Source: Alysiella filiformis (GTDB taxonomy: Bacteria > Pseudomonadota > Gammaproteobacteria > Burkholderiales > Neisseriaceae). Taken from it: a stretch of 64,000 nt of DNA. Numbering within the stretch: position 1 is the stretch's first letter; the number at the start of each line of letters is the position of its first letter. The notes under the pieces were generated by a model that was not told where the DNA came from, did no database searches, and saw only the letters and a program-made list of their open reading frames with translations. The stretch is taken from the NCBI RefSeq assembly GCF_014054525.1, contig NZ_CP059564.1:692357-756356 (forward strand), read 5' to 3'. The position numbers and the translations under genes were made by a program. Shown piece by piece: positions 36,476 through 44,494 of the stretch.

Positions 36476-36504
36476 TTGCGCGGCAAACAGAATGGTGGTT
36501 TAAT
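36476..36504 (+). promoter_or_regulatory. Promoter for the tRNA-Val/tRNA-Asp pair
   Basis: TTGCGC (36476-36481), 17 bases, TTTAAT (36499-36504), about 41 bases before tRNA-Val. The spacing is ideal; both boxes have small departures from consensus. Confidence 0.6.
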
Positions 36505-36545
36505 ACGGTCTTTCGCTGCTACGGCAAAAGAAAAAACAGGAATCA

Positions 36546-36621
36546 GGGTGATTAGCTCAGTTGGTAGAGCGTCTGCCTTACAAGCAGAATGTCGGCGGTT
36601 CGACTCCGTCATCACCCACCA
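36546..36621 (+). tRNA. tRNA-Val (anticodon TAC)
   Basis: 76 bases: acceptor GGGTGAT/ATCACCC, D-arm TAGCTCAGTTGGTAGAGC, anticodon loop CTTACAA, T-arm with GTTCGACTC, CCA encoded at 36619-36621. Confidence 0.97.
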
Positions 36622-36657
36622 CTTTTTGAATGCTTGGTTTTGCCGAGTGATTCATGC

Positions 36658-36734
36658 GCGGTGGTAGCTCAGTTGGTTAGAGTACTGGCCTGTCACGCCA
36701 GTGGTCGCGGGTTCGAGCCCCGTCCACCGCGCCA
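36658..36734 (+). tRNA. tRNA-Asp (anticodon GTC)
   Basis: 77 bases: acceptor GCGGTGG/CCACCGC, D-arm TAGCTCAGTTGGTTAGAG, anticodon loop CTGTCAC, T-arm with GTTCGAGCC, CCA encoded at 36732-36734. It lies 36 bases after tRNA-Val. Confidence 0.97.
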
Positions 36735-36742
36735 TTTTAACG

Positions 36743-36774
36743 AAATCCCTTGATTGAACATCAAGGGATTTTTT
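36743..36774 (+). terminator. tRNA-Val/Asp terminator
   Basis: AAATCCCTTGAT pairs with ATCAAGGGATTTTTT, with a T run, nine bases after tRNA-Asp. Confidence 0.85.
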
Positions 36775-36892
36775 GCGTTTGTTGTTCCAGCCATTTGCGG
36801 TTATGATATGGTTTTTGGGAAAGGGTGCTGCCTTGCTTGGCAGCAGTTTGTGTCCATCTCATTGCCCAATTTTTTTAAAATAAAGGAAAATC

Positions 36893-37531
36893 ATGCAATG
36901 GCGATTATTGTGCTTGGCGGTGTGTTTATTGACCGCTTGCCAGCCTGAAAGCGTATCCCCACAAAAATCGGCATCGCCTGCGGTGTCGGCGGCTCGGTTG
37001 CCCAGCGATGTGGCTGGCAGCGATGTGCGACAAGAAAAAATGGGCGGCGATTTCACTTTGAGCAATGCTTTGGGGCAAGCATTTGCGTTGAGCAGCCTGA
37101 AAGGTAAGGTGGTGCTGTTGGCGTTTGGCTTTACGCATTGCCCCGATGTTTGCCCCAGCGAATTGCTGGTGTACAGCGAAGCCTTAAAACAGCTTGGGAC
37201 GCAAGCCGATGATGTGGCGGTGGTGTTTGTGAGCATAGACCCGCAACGCGATACGCCTGATTTAATTGGGCGTTATGTGCAACAATTTCACCCCAAATTC
37301 ATCGGCTTAACGGCAACAGGCAGCCAAGACCTTGAAAGTGTGAAAAAACAGTATCGCATTGTGGCGGCAAAAACCGAAGTGAAATCGGCAACGGCTTACA
37401 ATATGGACCACACTTCGGGGGCGTATATTTTGGATAAACAGGGTAAGGTGGTGTTGTTTGAGCCTTATGGCTTGAACGCGACCCAAATTGCGGGCGATTT
37501 GCGCTCGGTATTGAAAGGTTTTGAAAAATGA
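36893..37531 (+). CDS. SCO1/SenC family copper-binding lipoprotein
   Basis: A 212-residue lipoprotein (lipobox LTAC, Cys16) with a thioredoxin fold. Copper ligands are Cys83 and Cys87 (HCPDVCPSE) and His173 ([10 protein letters not shown]). Sco proteins deliver copper to cytochrome oxidase or keep its cysteines reduced in the periplasm; in Neisseria a Sco protein also protects against oxidative stress. AAAGGAAAA precedes the start. Its stop overlaps the hisG start (ATGA at 37528-37531), so the two are translationally coupled although their functions appear unrelated. Confidence 0.93.
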   Translation: MQWRLLCLAVCLLTACQPESVSPQKSASPAVSAARLPSDVAGSDVRQEKMGGDFTLSNALGQAFALSSLKGKVVLLAFGFTHCPDVCPSELLVYSEALKQLGTQADDVAVVFVSIDPQRDTPDLIGRYVQQFHPKFIGLTATGSQDLESVKKQYRIVAAKTEVKSATAYNMDHTSGAYILDKQGKVVLFEPYGLNATQIAGDLRSVLKGFEK

Positions 37532-38169
37532 ATCATTTAACCATTGCTTTGTCAAAAGGGCGGATTTTTGATGAAACTTTGCCCTTGTTGGCGGCGGCAG
37601 ACATTGTGCCTGCGGAAAACCCCGAATCATCGCGCAAATTGATTATTGAAACCAACCACGACAACATTCGTTTGGTGATTGTGCGTGCCAGCGATGTGCC
37701 AACTTATGTGCAATATGGTGCGGCGGATTTTGGCATTGCGGGCAAAGATGTGTTGATTGAACATGGTGGCGAAGGTTTGTATCAGCCATTGGATTTGAAA
37801 ATTGCTGCCTGTAAAATGATGGTGGCGGTGCGTGAAGGCTTTGATTATCAGGCAGCCGCCCAAGCTGGTAGCCGTTTGCGCGTGGCAACGAAATACCCCA
37901 ACATTGCGGCGGCGCATTTTGCGGCAAAAGGGGTGCATGTGGACATCATCAAATTGTATGGCTCTATGGAGCTTGCGCCTTTGGTGGGTTTGAGCGATGC
38001 GATTGTGGATTTGGTTTCCACAGGCAGTACTTTGCGGGCGAATCGTTTGCAAGCGGTTGAACACATTGTGGATATTTCCAGCCGTTTGGTGGTGAACAAG
38101 GCGGCGTTGAAAACGAAACACGATTTGATTGAGCCGATTATTCAAACCTTTGCCAAGGCGATTGTGTGA
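37528..38169 (+). CDS. hisG: ATP phosphoribosyltransferase, short form
   Basis: HisG starts histidine biosynthesis by joining ATP and PRPP. The 213-residue length is the short form that lacks the regulatory C-terminal domain and works with HisZ; hisZ is not in this window. Marks are [18 protein letters not shown] at the N terminus, [12 protein letters not shown], and the PRPP-binding [15 protein letters not shown]. It overlaps the Sco gene by four bases. hisD is at 22099-23391. Confidence 0.95.
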   Translation: MNHLTIALSKGRIFDETLPLLAAADIVPAENPESSRKLIIETNHDNIRLVIVRASDVPTYVQYGAADFGIAGKDVLIEHGGEGLYQPLDLKIAACKMMVAVREGFDYQAAAQAGSRLRVATKYPNIAAAHFAAKGVHVDIIKLYGSMELAPLVGLSDAIVDLVSTGSTLRANRLQAVEHIVDISSRLVVNKAALKTKHDLIEPIIQTFAKAIV

Positions 38170-38284
38170 GATTTTCAGGCTGCCTTTCACTGCCCTACAA
38201 AAAGTTTTTTGCCTTCGGCGGCTTACTTGTTAAAAAAGTAAGCTGAACGGTTTCGTTTTACACAAACATTTCAGGCAGCCTGAA
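38170..38284. repeat. K-family element, reverse orientation
   Basis: It begins TTTTCAGGCTGCCTTTCACT and continues with GCCCTACAAAAAG, GCCTTCGGCGGCTTACTTG, AAGTAAGCTGAACGGTTTCG, and ends in TTTCAGGCAGCCTGAAA. It begins within a few bases of the hisG stop. Confidence 0.7.
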
Positions 38285-38323
38285 ACGGTTTTTTCACATT
38301 TTTATTTTGAAGGAGCAAGAGAA

Positions 38324-39220
38324 ATGACATCTTATTTATTGATTGATTTGGACAAATCCAGCGTAGGTTGTGTTGCGCCCACGGGCGAAACGCGCCAAGT
38401 GTTTTTGTTTGCCAAAAAGAAAAACAATCGCCAACTGGCACAGGCATTTGCGGCGGCACACCCACAAGTGGCTTTTGTGAAAGTGGGCAAAGATGAAAAA
38501 TTGGCAGAAATTTTAAGCAATCAATTAAAAAAATTGCTTAAATCGCAACCCGAAGCGCGATTTTTGATTGATTCGCCACGCAAAAAAGTGGTCAAATTGG
38601 TGGACAAATTGCTCAATCGTTTTCCCGAAGCCAATGTGATGCTGCTGGACGTGGTTCAAAATGATGAAGAAAATGAATCAGATGAATCCGAAAATGACAA
38701 AAATCCCACCCATTCATCTGAACCCAAAAAAGAAACAAATCCCAGCCAAGGGCAATTCAATCCGCCATTGACCAAGCTGCCTGAAATGCAGCAGCCACAA
38801 AAAAATTCAGGCAGCAAAACCAAAAGCAAGCAGCCCAAAATTCCTGTGGCAAAAAAACCTTCGCTGCTGCCCAAAGAAAGCCCAAATTGGAAAAACAGTT
38901 TGTCAGAAAGCTCCATGTTGAAACAGCAAATTTTGTTGGATAAAGTGGCGAAAAATCATGATGATAAAGATGGCGATGAAACAGATGAGTCTGCTTTTGC
39001 GTATTTGCTTTCGCGTTTGAATGAGGCGATTGAGGTTTTGACCAAGGGCTATCCCAAGAAAAAAGAGCAGGTGTTGGGCGAATTGATGCAAGCCTTGCAA
39101 GTGAGCCACAGCGAAGCGGAAATGATGTTCAAAAATCTGGTCAGTAATGGCATGATGAAGCTGGAAAATGGCAATATGGTCAAAATCACCAATTTGATTC
39201 ATTTGCTGAAATTGAAATAA
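38324..39220 (+). CDS. Hypothetical protein with low-complexity linker
   Basis: I do not recognise a family. The 298-residue protein has three parts: an N-terminal domain (about 1-108) starting TSYLLIDLDKSSVG, reminiscent of PIN/NYN-like folds; an Asp/Glu/Ser/Pro/Lys-rich linker (about 109-215); and a C-terminal alpha-helical domain (about 216-298) with a helix pattern like a winged-helix (VLGELMQALQVSHSEAEMMF). The linker contains uptake-sequence pieces read as KLPEM and NSGSKT. A strong AAGGAG ribosome site supports the start. A nucleic-acid role is possible but unproven. It precedes hda on the same strand. Confidence 0.65.
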   Translation: MTSYLLIDLDKSSVGCVAPTGETRQVFLFAKKKNNRQLAQAFAAAHPQVAFVKVGKDEKLAEILSNQLKKLLKSQPEARFLIDSPRKKVVKLVDKLLNRFPEANVMLLDVVQNDEENESDESENDKNPTHSSEPKKETNPSQGQFNPPLTKLPEMQQPQKNSGSKTKSKQPKIPVAKKPSLLPKESPNWKNSLSESSMLKQQILLDKVAKNHDDKDGDETDESAFAYLLSRLNEAIEVLTKGYPKKKEQVLGELMQALQVSHSEAEMMFKNLVSNGMMKLENGNMVKITNLIHLLKLK

Positions 39221-39325
39221 TTGGCTTGAAAAACAGGCAGTCTGAACGCATTTTCAGGCTGCCTGAAAACGCATTTCGCGTTAAAATAACGCTTTTTTTG
39301 CTTAATTTTTACCGAAAAACCAACC

Positions 39326-40000
39326 GTGAACCAACTTTCCCTTGATTTTGACGAACCCGCTTATCCCCGTTTTGATAAATTGCTCGGCACAGCCAATGCC
39401 GAGTTAATTTACATTTTGCAACAAGAACATGACCAGTTTTTGTACATTTGGGGCGAGCAGGGTTCTGGCAAAAGCCATATTTTGCAAGCATGGGTGGGAC
39501 AGGCTTGGCAAAATGGCAGCCGCGCCGTTTACATTGATGCCGCGCAGCACACTTTGGGCGATGAAGTGATGCACGCCGATTATGTTGCCATAGACCAAAT
39601 TGAAAAACTCAACCGCAAAGAACAAACTGTTTTGTTCAATTTATTCAATCAGTTCCGCAATACGCGCAGGGGGCATTTGCTGTTGAGTGCCGATGTGCCG
39701 CCTGTAAAATTGAACAGCAAATTGCGCGATGATTTGCGGACACGTTTGGCATATTGTTTGTCGTATGAAGTTAAATCTTTGAGTAAGCAGGAAAAAATTG
39801 ACGCACTCAACAATATGGCAAAAACGCGCCAACTGAATATTGACCCCAGCATTTACGAATATTTATTGGAACATTGGCGGCAGGATATGGACAGTTTATT
39901 GTGTATGTTCAATGATTTAGCCAATTATTCCATCAATTTGGGCAAGCCGATTACCTTGCCCCTGTTGCGCAAACTGTTGAAAGAACAGGAACAACATTGA
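39326..40000 (+). CDS. hda: DnaA regulatory inactivator Hda
   Basis: Hda binds the sliding clamp and triggers ATP hydrolysis on DnaA to prevent re-initiation. The 224-residue protein begins, from a GTG, with the clamp-binding motif QLSLDF (3-8). The AAA+ domain has the P-loop WGEQGSGKSHILQ (42-54), IDQIEKLNRKEQ as the Walker B region, and an RDDLRTRLAYCLSYEV sensor-type block. The GTG is supported because the clamp motif lies at the extreme N terminus. The gene stands alone after the 298-residue protein gene. Confidence 0.92.
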   Translation: MNQLSLDFDEPAYPRFDKLLGTANAELIYILQQEHDQFLYIWGEQGSGKSHILQAWVGQAWQNGSRAVYIDAAQHTLGDEVMHADYVAIDQIEKLNRKEQTVLFNLFNQFRNTRRGHLLLSADVPPVKLNSKLRDDLRTRLAYCLSYEVKSLSKQEKIDALNNMAKTRQLNIDPSIYEYLLEHWRQDMDSLLCMFNDLANYSINLGKPITLPLLRKLLKEQEQH

Positions 40001-40091
40001 TTTCAGGCTGCCTTACCGTACACGCCACAATGAAAGGTTTGCCTTCGGCAACTGAAAGTAAAATGCTGAACGGTTTGCGTTTTAAAAAACG

Positions 40092-40293
40092 TTTCAGGCA
40101 GCCTTTCAGTACACGACATTTTTTGATATTGCCACAAACCTACCCCCTCCCCCTATGTAAGGGGGAGGGCTGGGGTGGGGGTTAGAAACGCAACGAGCCA
40201 CCCCCACCCTAACCCTCCCCCGCCAGCAGGGGAGGGGACAGGTTGCAGGCAGCCTGAAAGATTTTTGTCGTGTACTGAAAGGCAGCCTGAAAA
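40092..40293. repeat. G-family composite element with uptake-sequence tips (copy G1)
   Basis: Inverted ends: TTTCAGGCAGCCTTTCAGTA plus CACGACATTTTTTG on the left, and TTTTTGTCGTGTACTGAAAG plus GCAGCCTGAAA on the right. Inside are CCCCTCCCCCTATGTAAGGG and CCCCGCCAGCAGGGGAGGGG palindromes. It is nearly the same as 41972-42173. Confidence 0.8.
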
Positions 40294-40319
40294 GATTAAG
40301 CCATTGAATAAAATAGAAG

Positions 40320-40417
40320 TTATCTTTGTTTTTTGGTTTATTTGGCTTACTTTTTTAAAAAGTAAGTCGCCGAAGGCAAAAACTTTTTTTGGTGTCGTGA
40401 AAGGCTGCCTGAAACAT
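40320..40417. repeat. K-family element
   Basis: TTTGGCTTACTTTTTTAAAA, AGTAAGTCGCCGAAGGCAAA, then GTCGTGAAAGGCTGCCTGAA. It stands between G1 and the HAD gene; 40001-40433 holds no gene. Confidence 0.7.
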
Positions 40418-40433
40418 TTTATAGGATAAGAAC

Positions 40434-41102
40434 ATGAAAAATTTAGCCATTTTTGATTTGGACCACACGCTCATCAACACCGACAGCGACAACGCTTTCC
40501 CCCAATTTTTGATTGAAAAAGGCTTGATGGACGCGGATTATGCGGCTGCCAAAAACGCGCAATTTTATCAAGATTACCAAAATGGCTGCCTGAATGTTGC
40601 CGATTTTGTGCGTTTTGCGATTGAGCCGATTAAGTCATTTTCAGCCAGCCAATTATCTGAATTACATCAAGAATTTACCCAAAAATACATCATGCCACAC
40701 ATCACACAAATGGCACAAATGCAGGTGCAAAGCCACCGCGAAGCAGGCGATGAATTGCTGGTGATTTCGTCCACCAACGAATTCATCATCACGCCCATTT
40801 GCCATTTGTTTGGCATTGAAAACATCATTGGCACAAAATTGGCGGTGGATTCAAATCATTGTTTTACAGGTGAAATTGTGGGAACGCCCAGTTTGCGCGA
40901 AGGCAAAATCACGCGCTTGGACGCATGGTTGGCAGCGCGTGGCGAAACGCGACAAAGCTATGACAAAATTTATTTTTACAGCGATTCCAAAAACGATTTG
41001 CCCTTGCTGGAACAGGTTTCCGACCCTGTGGCGGTGAATCCCGATGCGGTTTTGTTGGCTCACGCGCAAGAAAAAGGTTGGGCGATATTGCATTTTGCCT
41101 GA
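40434..41102 (+). CDS. HAD superfamily IB phosphatase (SerB-like)
   Basis: A 222-residue cytoplasmic hydrolase. HAD motif I is FDLDHTLINTDSD with nucleophile Asp8; motif II is VISSTNEFI; motif III/IV is a Lys in REGKITRLDAW and YSDSKNDLPLLE. Subclass IB enzymes include phosphoserine phosphatase and histidinol-phosphatase types; the N-terminal TLINTDSDN and the length fit the proteobacterial HAD-IB group near CicA/HisN-like proteins. The substrate is not evident. It is convergent with uppS across a terminator. Confidence 0.85.
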   Translation: MKNLAIFDLDHTLINTDSDNAFPQFLIEKGLMDADYAAAKNAQFYQDYQNGCLNVADFVRFAIEPIKSFSASQLSELHQEFTQKYIMPHITQMAQMQVQSHREAGDELLVISSTNEFIITPICHLFGIENIIGTKLAVDSNHCFTGEIVGTPSLREGKITRLDAWLAARGETRQSYDKIYFYSDSKNDLPLLEQVSDPVAVNPDAVLLAHAQEKGWAILHFA

Positions 41103-41112
41103 TTCAAACGCC

Positions 41113-41150
41113 AAAAGCCGCCTAAAAAATTCATTTCAGGCGGCTTTTTA
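41113..41150. terminator. Bidirectional terminator between HAD gene and uppS
   Basis: AAAAGCCGCCT pairs with AGGCGGCTTTTT, with A and T runs on both sides. It resembles an uptake sequence but with GCCGCCT in place of GCTGCCT. Confidence 0.8.
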
Positions 41151-41167
41151 TGCAAATAATTCATTAA

Positions 41168-41920
41168 TTAAGGGCGTTGTTGCTCGGGTGGTAATTGCTC
41201 GGAAGTGCGCCCAAAACGGCGTTCGCGTTTGCCAAATGATTGAAATGCTTTGTCAATTTCATCATCTTTAAAATCGGGCCACAGCGTATCGGTAAAATAA
41301 AATTCCGCATAAGCCATTTGCCACAGCATAAAATTGCTGATGCGCGTTTCGCCACCTGTGCGTATGAACAAATCGGGTTCGGGCGCATCGGGCAACATCA
41401 ATTTTGCTGACAAATCGCTTTCGGTGATTTCGGTTTTGCCTTCTTTGAGCAGGGCGTTGGCTGCCTGTAAAATGTCCCAGCGTCCACCATAATCGGCGGC
41501 GATGGTCAGGGTTAAGCCCGTGTTGTTTTCGGTTAATTTTTCTGCTGCAACAATGCTTTGCTGAATTTCTGCTGAAAAGCGGCTGCGGTCGCCAATCACT
41601 TTTAAGCGCAAACCGTTTTTGTGCATGGTTTGCACTTTTTTCTGCAAAGCCACCAAAAACAAGCCCATTAAAAACGACACTTCATCGGCAGGTCGCCGCC
41701 AATTTTCGGTGGAAAAGGCAAACACGGTCAAATATTGCACCCCTTTGGCGGCGCACACGCGGCACATGTTTTCCAACACGTCCAAGCCCTGCTTGTGTCC
41801 CATTACACGCGGTAAAAGGCGTTTTTTTGCCCAACGCCCGTTGCCGTCCATAATCACGGCAACGTGGCGTGGCACATCGGTATAATCCAGTATGGTTTGG
41901 GTGCTGCTGGGGCGTGTCAT
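41168..41920 (-). CDS. uppS: Undecaprenyl diphosphate synthase
   Basis: UppS builds the C55 lipid carrier for peptidoglycan and surface glycans by cis-condensation of isopentenyl units. The 250-residue protein has VAVIMDGNGRWAKKRLL with catalytic Asp25, FAFSTENWRRP, RTGGETRISNFMLWQMAYAE and FTDTLWPDF. It is last in a minus-strand run DUF971, rhomboid, lipoprotein, ubiE, uppS, though a G repeat separates it from ubiE. It would supply the carrier used by the GtrB-like enzyme at 12100-13041. Confidence 0.96.
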   Translation of the reverse strand: MTRPSSTQTILDYTDVPRHVAVIMDGNGRWAKKRLLPRVMGHKQGLDVLENMCRVCAAKGVQYLTVFAFSTENWRRPADEVSFLMGLFLVALQKKVQTMHKNGLRLKVIGDRSRFSAEIQQSIVAAEKLTENNTGLTLTIAADYGGRWDILQAANALLKEGKTEITESDLSAKLMLPDAPEPDLFIRTGGETRISNFMLWQMAYAEFYFTDTLWPDFKDDEIDKAFQSFGKRERRFGRTSEQLPPEQQRP

Positions 41921-41971
41921 AATGCACTTTCTTAAATAAAAAAATCAAATTGATGAATATGGCTCATTCTT

Positions 41972-42173
41972 TTTCAGGCTGCCTTTCAGTACACGACAAT
42001 TTTGGACGTTGCTATCCATCTAACCCCCTCCCCCGTCTGGCGGGGGAGGGCTGGGGTGGGGGTTAGAAACGCAACGTGCCACCCCCACCCTAACCCTCCC
42101 CCGCCAGACGGGGGAGGGAACAGATTTCAGGCAACCCAAAAGTTTTTGTCGTGTACTGAAAGGCAGCCTGAAA
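41972..42173. repeat. G-family composite element with uptake-sequence tips (copy G2)
   Basis: Inverted ends TTTCAGGCTGCCTTTCAGTA plus CACGACAATTTTGG and TTTTTGTCGTGTACTGAAAG plus GCAGCCTGAAA. The centre has CCCCTCCCCCGTCTGGCGGG and its inverse. It starts 51 bases upstream of uppS and ends exactly at the ubiE stop codon. Confidence 0.8.
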
Positions 42174-42917
42174 TCACAATTTCAAACCTTTGTGCAAAGC
42201 CACCACGCCTGCGGTCAAATTGTGGTAATCCACTTGGTCAAAACCCGCGTCCAACATCATTTGTTTGAGTGTTTCTTGGTCGGGGTGCATGCGGATTGAT
42301 TCGGCAAGATATTGATAACTATCGGCATCTTTGGCAATCAGCTTGCCCATAAGCGGCAGCAATTTAAATGAATAAGCATCATAAATGGGCGCAAGCGGTT
42401 CATAAACTTTGGAAAATTCCAACACCAAAAGTGTACCGCCCACTTTCAACACGCGGTGCATTTCGCGCAATGCCACATCTTTGTGGGTCATATTGCGTAA
42501 ACCAAATGACACAGAAACCAAATCAAAGTAATTGTCTGGAAAGGGCAATTTTTCCGCATCGCACACGGCAACGGGCAAAATCATGCCTTCGTTGAGTAAG
42601 CGGTCGCGCCCCACGCTGAGCATGGAGGAATTGATGTCGGTCAGCCACACTTCGCCGTCTTTGCCCACGCGCTTTGCCCAGCCGCGCGACAAATCGCCTG
42701 TGCCACCTGCAATGTCCAGCACCTTGCCGCCTTTGGGAACGCGCGCGGTGTTGATGGTGAAGTGTTTCCACACGCGGTGTAAACCACCCGACATCACATC
42801 GTTCATGATGTCATAATTTTTGGCAACTGAATGAAAGACTTGGGCGACTTTGTGGGCTTTTTCGCTTTCGTTTACGGTTTGGAAACCAAAATGGGTTTGT
42901 TTGTCTTGTTCGGACAT
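42174..42917 (-). CDS. ubiE: Demethylmenaquinone/ubiquinone C-methyltransferase UbiE
   Basis: UbiE adds the ring C-methyl group in ubiquinone (and menaquinone) synthesis. The 247-residue protein has the N-terminal [25 protein letters not shown] segment, [17 protein letters not shown], the SAM loop [12 protein letters not shown], and [23 protein letters not shown]. The DUF971 gene two genes upstream is a common neighbour of ubiE in beta-proteobacteria. It works in the same pathway as ubiG (6899-7609). Confidence 0.96.
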   Translation of the reverse strand: MSEQDKQTHFGFQTVNESEKAHKVAQVFHSVAKNYDIMNDVMSGGLHRVWKHFTINTARVPKGGKVLDIAGGTGDLSRGWAKRVGKDGEVWLTDINSSMLSVGRDRLLNEGMILPVAVCDAEKLPFPDNYFDLVSVSFGLRNMTHKDVALREMHRVLKVGGTLLVLEFSKVYEPLAPIYDAYSFKLLPLMGKLIAKDADSYQYLAESIRMHPDQETLKQMMLDAGFDQVDYHNLTAGVVALHKGLKL

Positions 42918-42971
42918 GATTTTCTTTCAAAATAAATGGTTTAAATGGTTTTCAGGCTGCCTGAATGCTTT

Positions 42972-43274
42972 TTAGCCGCATTGGGCTATGGCTTGCTCGG
43001 CGATTTTTTTCAATTTTTCATCGCGGATTTCGGTGTCGTTGAATTGCTGTACCACTTTTTGCCATTCTGCTGGGTTGGCATAGGCTTTTTCACTGGTATC
43101 GTAAACGCATTCGCAAGCCGATTGAATGTATGCCACTTGGCTATTGCCTGCTGCGGCTTTCAGGCAGCCTGAAACAAAATTGGCGCGTATTGGGTCGTGA
43201 TTTTGTGCCGATTGTGGCTGTTGTTGGCATGCGGAAATCAACATAATCACCAAAAAATAATGTGCATTTTTCAT
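42972..43274 (-). CDS. Small putative lipoprotein with Cys-rich mature part
   Basis: I do not recognise a family. From the ATG at 43274 the product has 100 residues, a signal peptide, and the lipobox ISAC (Cys16). The mature part has a CLK pair read from an uptake sequence, then AAAGNSQVAYIQSACECVYD and a C-terminal Cys, so one or two disulfides are likely in the periplasm. The CECVYD stretch recalls small periplasmic Cys-containing proteins. It begins three bases after the rhomboid stop codon and is probably cotranscribed with it. Confidence 0.75.
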   Translation of the reverse strand: MKNAHYFLVIMLISACQQQPQSAQNHDPIRANFVSGCLKAAAGNSQVAYIQSACECVYDTSEKAYANPAEWQKVVQQFNDTEIRDEKLKKIAEQAIAQCG

Positions 43275-43277
43275 CAA

Positions 43278-43940
43278 TCAACGCCCACGCTTGTTAATCA
43301 AAATTTCATACGCCAAATACAACAAAGGCAGCGACATGATGCCAATAAACAATGCGTTAGCCGCAATCAACATGGGCGTTAAAATCGCCACAAACGCCAT
43401 GCCGCACACCGCGCCCCCCAAATGGGCGGCATGACCTGTGTTGTCCCATTGGCGTGGTTTGAGCATCATGGTTGCGGAATAGGCAAAATATAAAGTGGCG
43501 AAAATCCAAGCGGTTACGGGTATGAAATACAGGTAAATGGTTTGCAAAGGCGCAATGGCAATGGCGGCAAACAACACACCCGATACGCCACCCGATGCGC
43601 CAATCGCGGTGTAGCTGGGGCGATTTTTGTAAAGCCACAATGAAAACAGACTGCCTGCCAGCACCGCACCAAAATACAGCAACAAAAACAACCACACACC
43701 ATAAACATACACAATCACACGCGAGAAAAAATACAGCGTGAACATATTGAAAAACAGGTGCAGCCAATCGGCATGCAAAAAGGCTGATGTGATGAGTCGG
43801 CGGTATTGTTTGTTGTAGCGGATTTCGCCAATTTTGAATTGGTAGCGTTGAAAAATCAAGGTGTTGTTCAATCCCCATGCGGTGGTGGCGCAGGTGATGG
43901 CGATTAACAAAATGGGGATAAGTTCATTCAAATTATTCAT
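43278..43940 (-). CDS. Rhomboid family intramembrane serine protease
   Basis: A 220-residue integral membrane protein with six or seven hydrophobic segments. The catalytic Ser116 lies in GASGGVSG and the catalytic His173 in HAAHLGG. The early HADWLHLFFNMFTLYFF matches the rhomboid H-x-x-x-N region with conserved His61 and Asn65. Rhomboids cut within or near membrane helices of other proteins. The target is unknown. It is part of the DUF971-rhomboid-lipoprotein run. Confidence 0.92.
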   Translation of the reverse strand: MNNLNELIPILLIAITCATTAWGLNNTLIFQRYQFKIGEIRYNKQYRRLITSAFLHADWLHLFFNMFTLYFFSRVIVYVYGVWLFLLLYFGAVLAGSLFSLWLYKNRPSYTAIGASGGVSGVLFAAIAIAPLQTIYLYFIPVTAWIFATLYFAYSATMMLKPRQWDNTGHAAHLGGAVCGMAFVAILTPMLIAANALFIGIMSLPLLYLAYEILINKRGR

Positions 43941-43978
43941 AAATGATTTGAGTTTGGGGTAATAAATTCAAAAATATT

Positions 43979-44338
43979 TCAGGCTGGCTGAATGTCGCGG
44001 CTGGCGTTGGCATGGTGGAGGCGATGTAAATAATCTTGCCAATGGGCGGCGTGGTTTTGCGCCAAATCGCATAAATAATCCCATGAATATAAGCCGCTAT
44101 CGTGTCCATCGGAAAAGCTGATTTTGAGCGCATAGTTGCCCACCGTGTCTAAATCGGTGATTTTGACGTGGCGTTTGCCTGTTTGCAAAATGGCGTTGCC
44201 TGTGCCGTGTCCGCGTACTTGTGCGCTGGGCGAATACACGCGCAAATATTCTGCTGATAATTCAAATGTTTGATTTTCGTAAACCAAAACTAAAATATCG
44301 CGTTGGGGTTGTAAGCGGATTTCTTGTGGGGCATTCAT
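43979..44338 (-). CDS. DUF971 (gamma-butyrobetaine hydroxylase-like N-terminal) protein
   Basis: A 119-residue protein of the DUF971 family. Marks are the start PQEIRLQPQRDILVLVYENQ, LSAEYLRVYSPSAQVRGHG, VKITDLDTVGNYALKISFSDGHDSGLYSWDYL. Its place upstream of ubiE is conserved in beta-proteobacteria; a role in quinone synthesis or iron-sulfur metabolism has been suggested for relatives. A hairpin-rich uptake element separates it from metR upstream. Confidence 0.85.
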   Translation of the reverse strand: MNAPQEIRLQPQRDILVLVYENQTFELSAEYLRVYSPSAQVRGHGTGNAILQTGKRHVKITDLDTVGNYALKISFSDGHDSGLYSWDYLCDLAQNHAAHWQDYLHRLHHANASRDIQPA

Positions 44339-44382
44339 GTGGTTTTCTCAAAATAAGAATGGGGATTTTAGCAGAAATGTGT

Positions 44383-44494
44383 TCAGGCTGCTTTTCGCTG
44401 CCCTACAAAAAATAAAAAGGAGGGTGTATTGGGGTTTGCGCTCTGTCGCCGAAGGCAAAAAAACTTTTTTGTAGGGCAGTTTCAGGCTGCCTGA
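44383..44494. repeat. K-family element with inverted CCCTACAAAAAA ends, overlapping the metR stop
   Basis: CGCTGCCCTACAAAAAATAA on the left and AAAACTTTTTTGTAGGGCAG on the right are inverted. GCGCTCTGTCGCCGAAGGCA is the inner part, as at 57170. Its uptake-sequence tip (44484-44494) codes for the last residues and the stop of metR. Confidence 0.7.
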
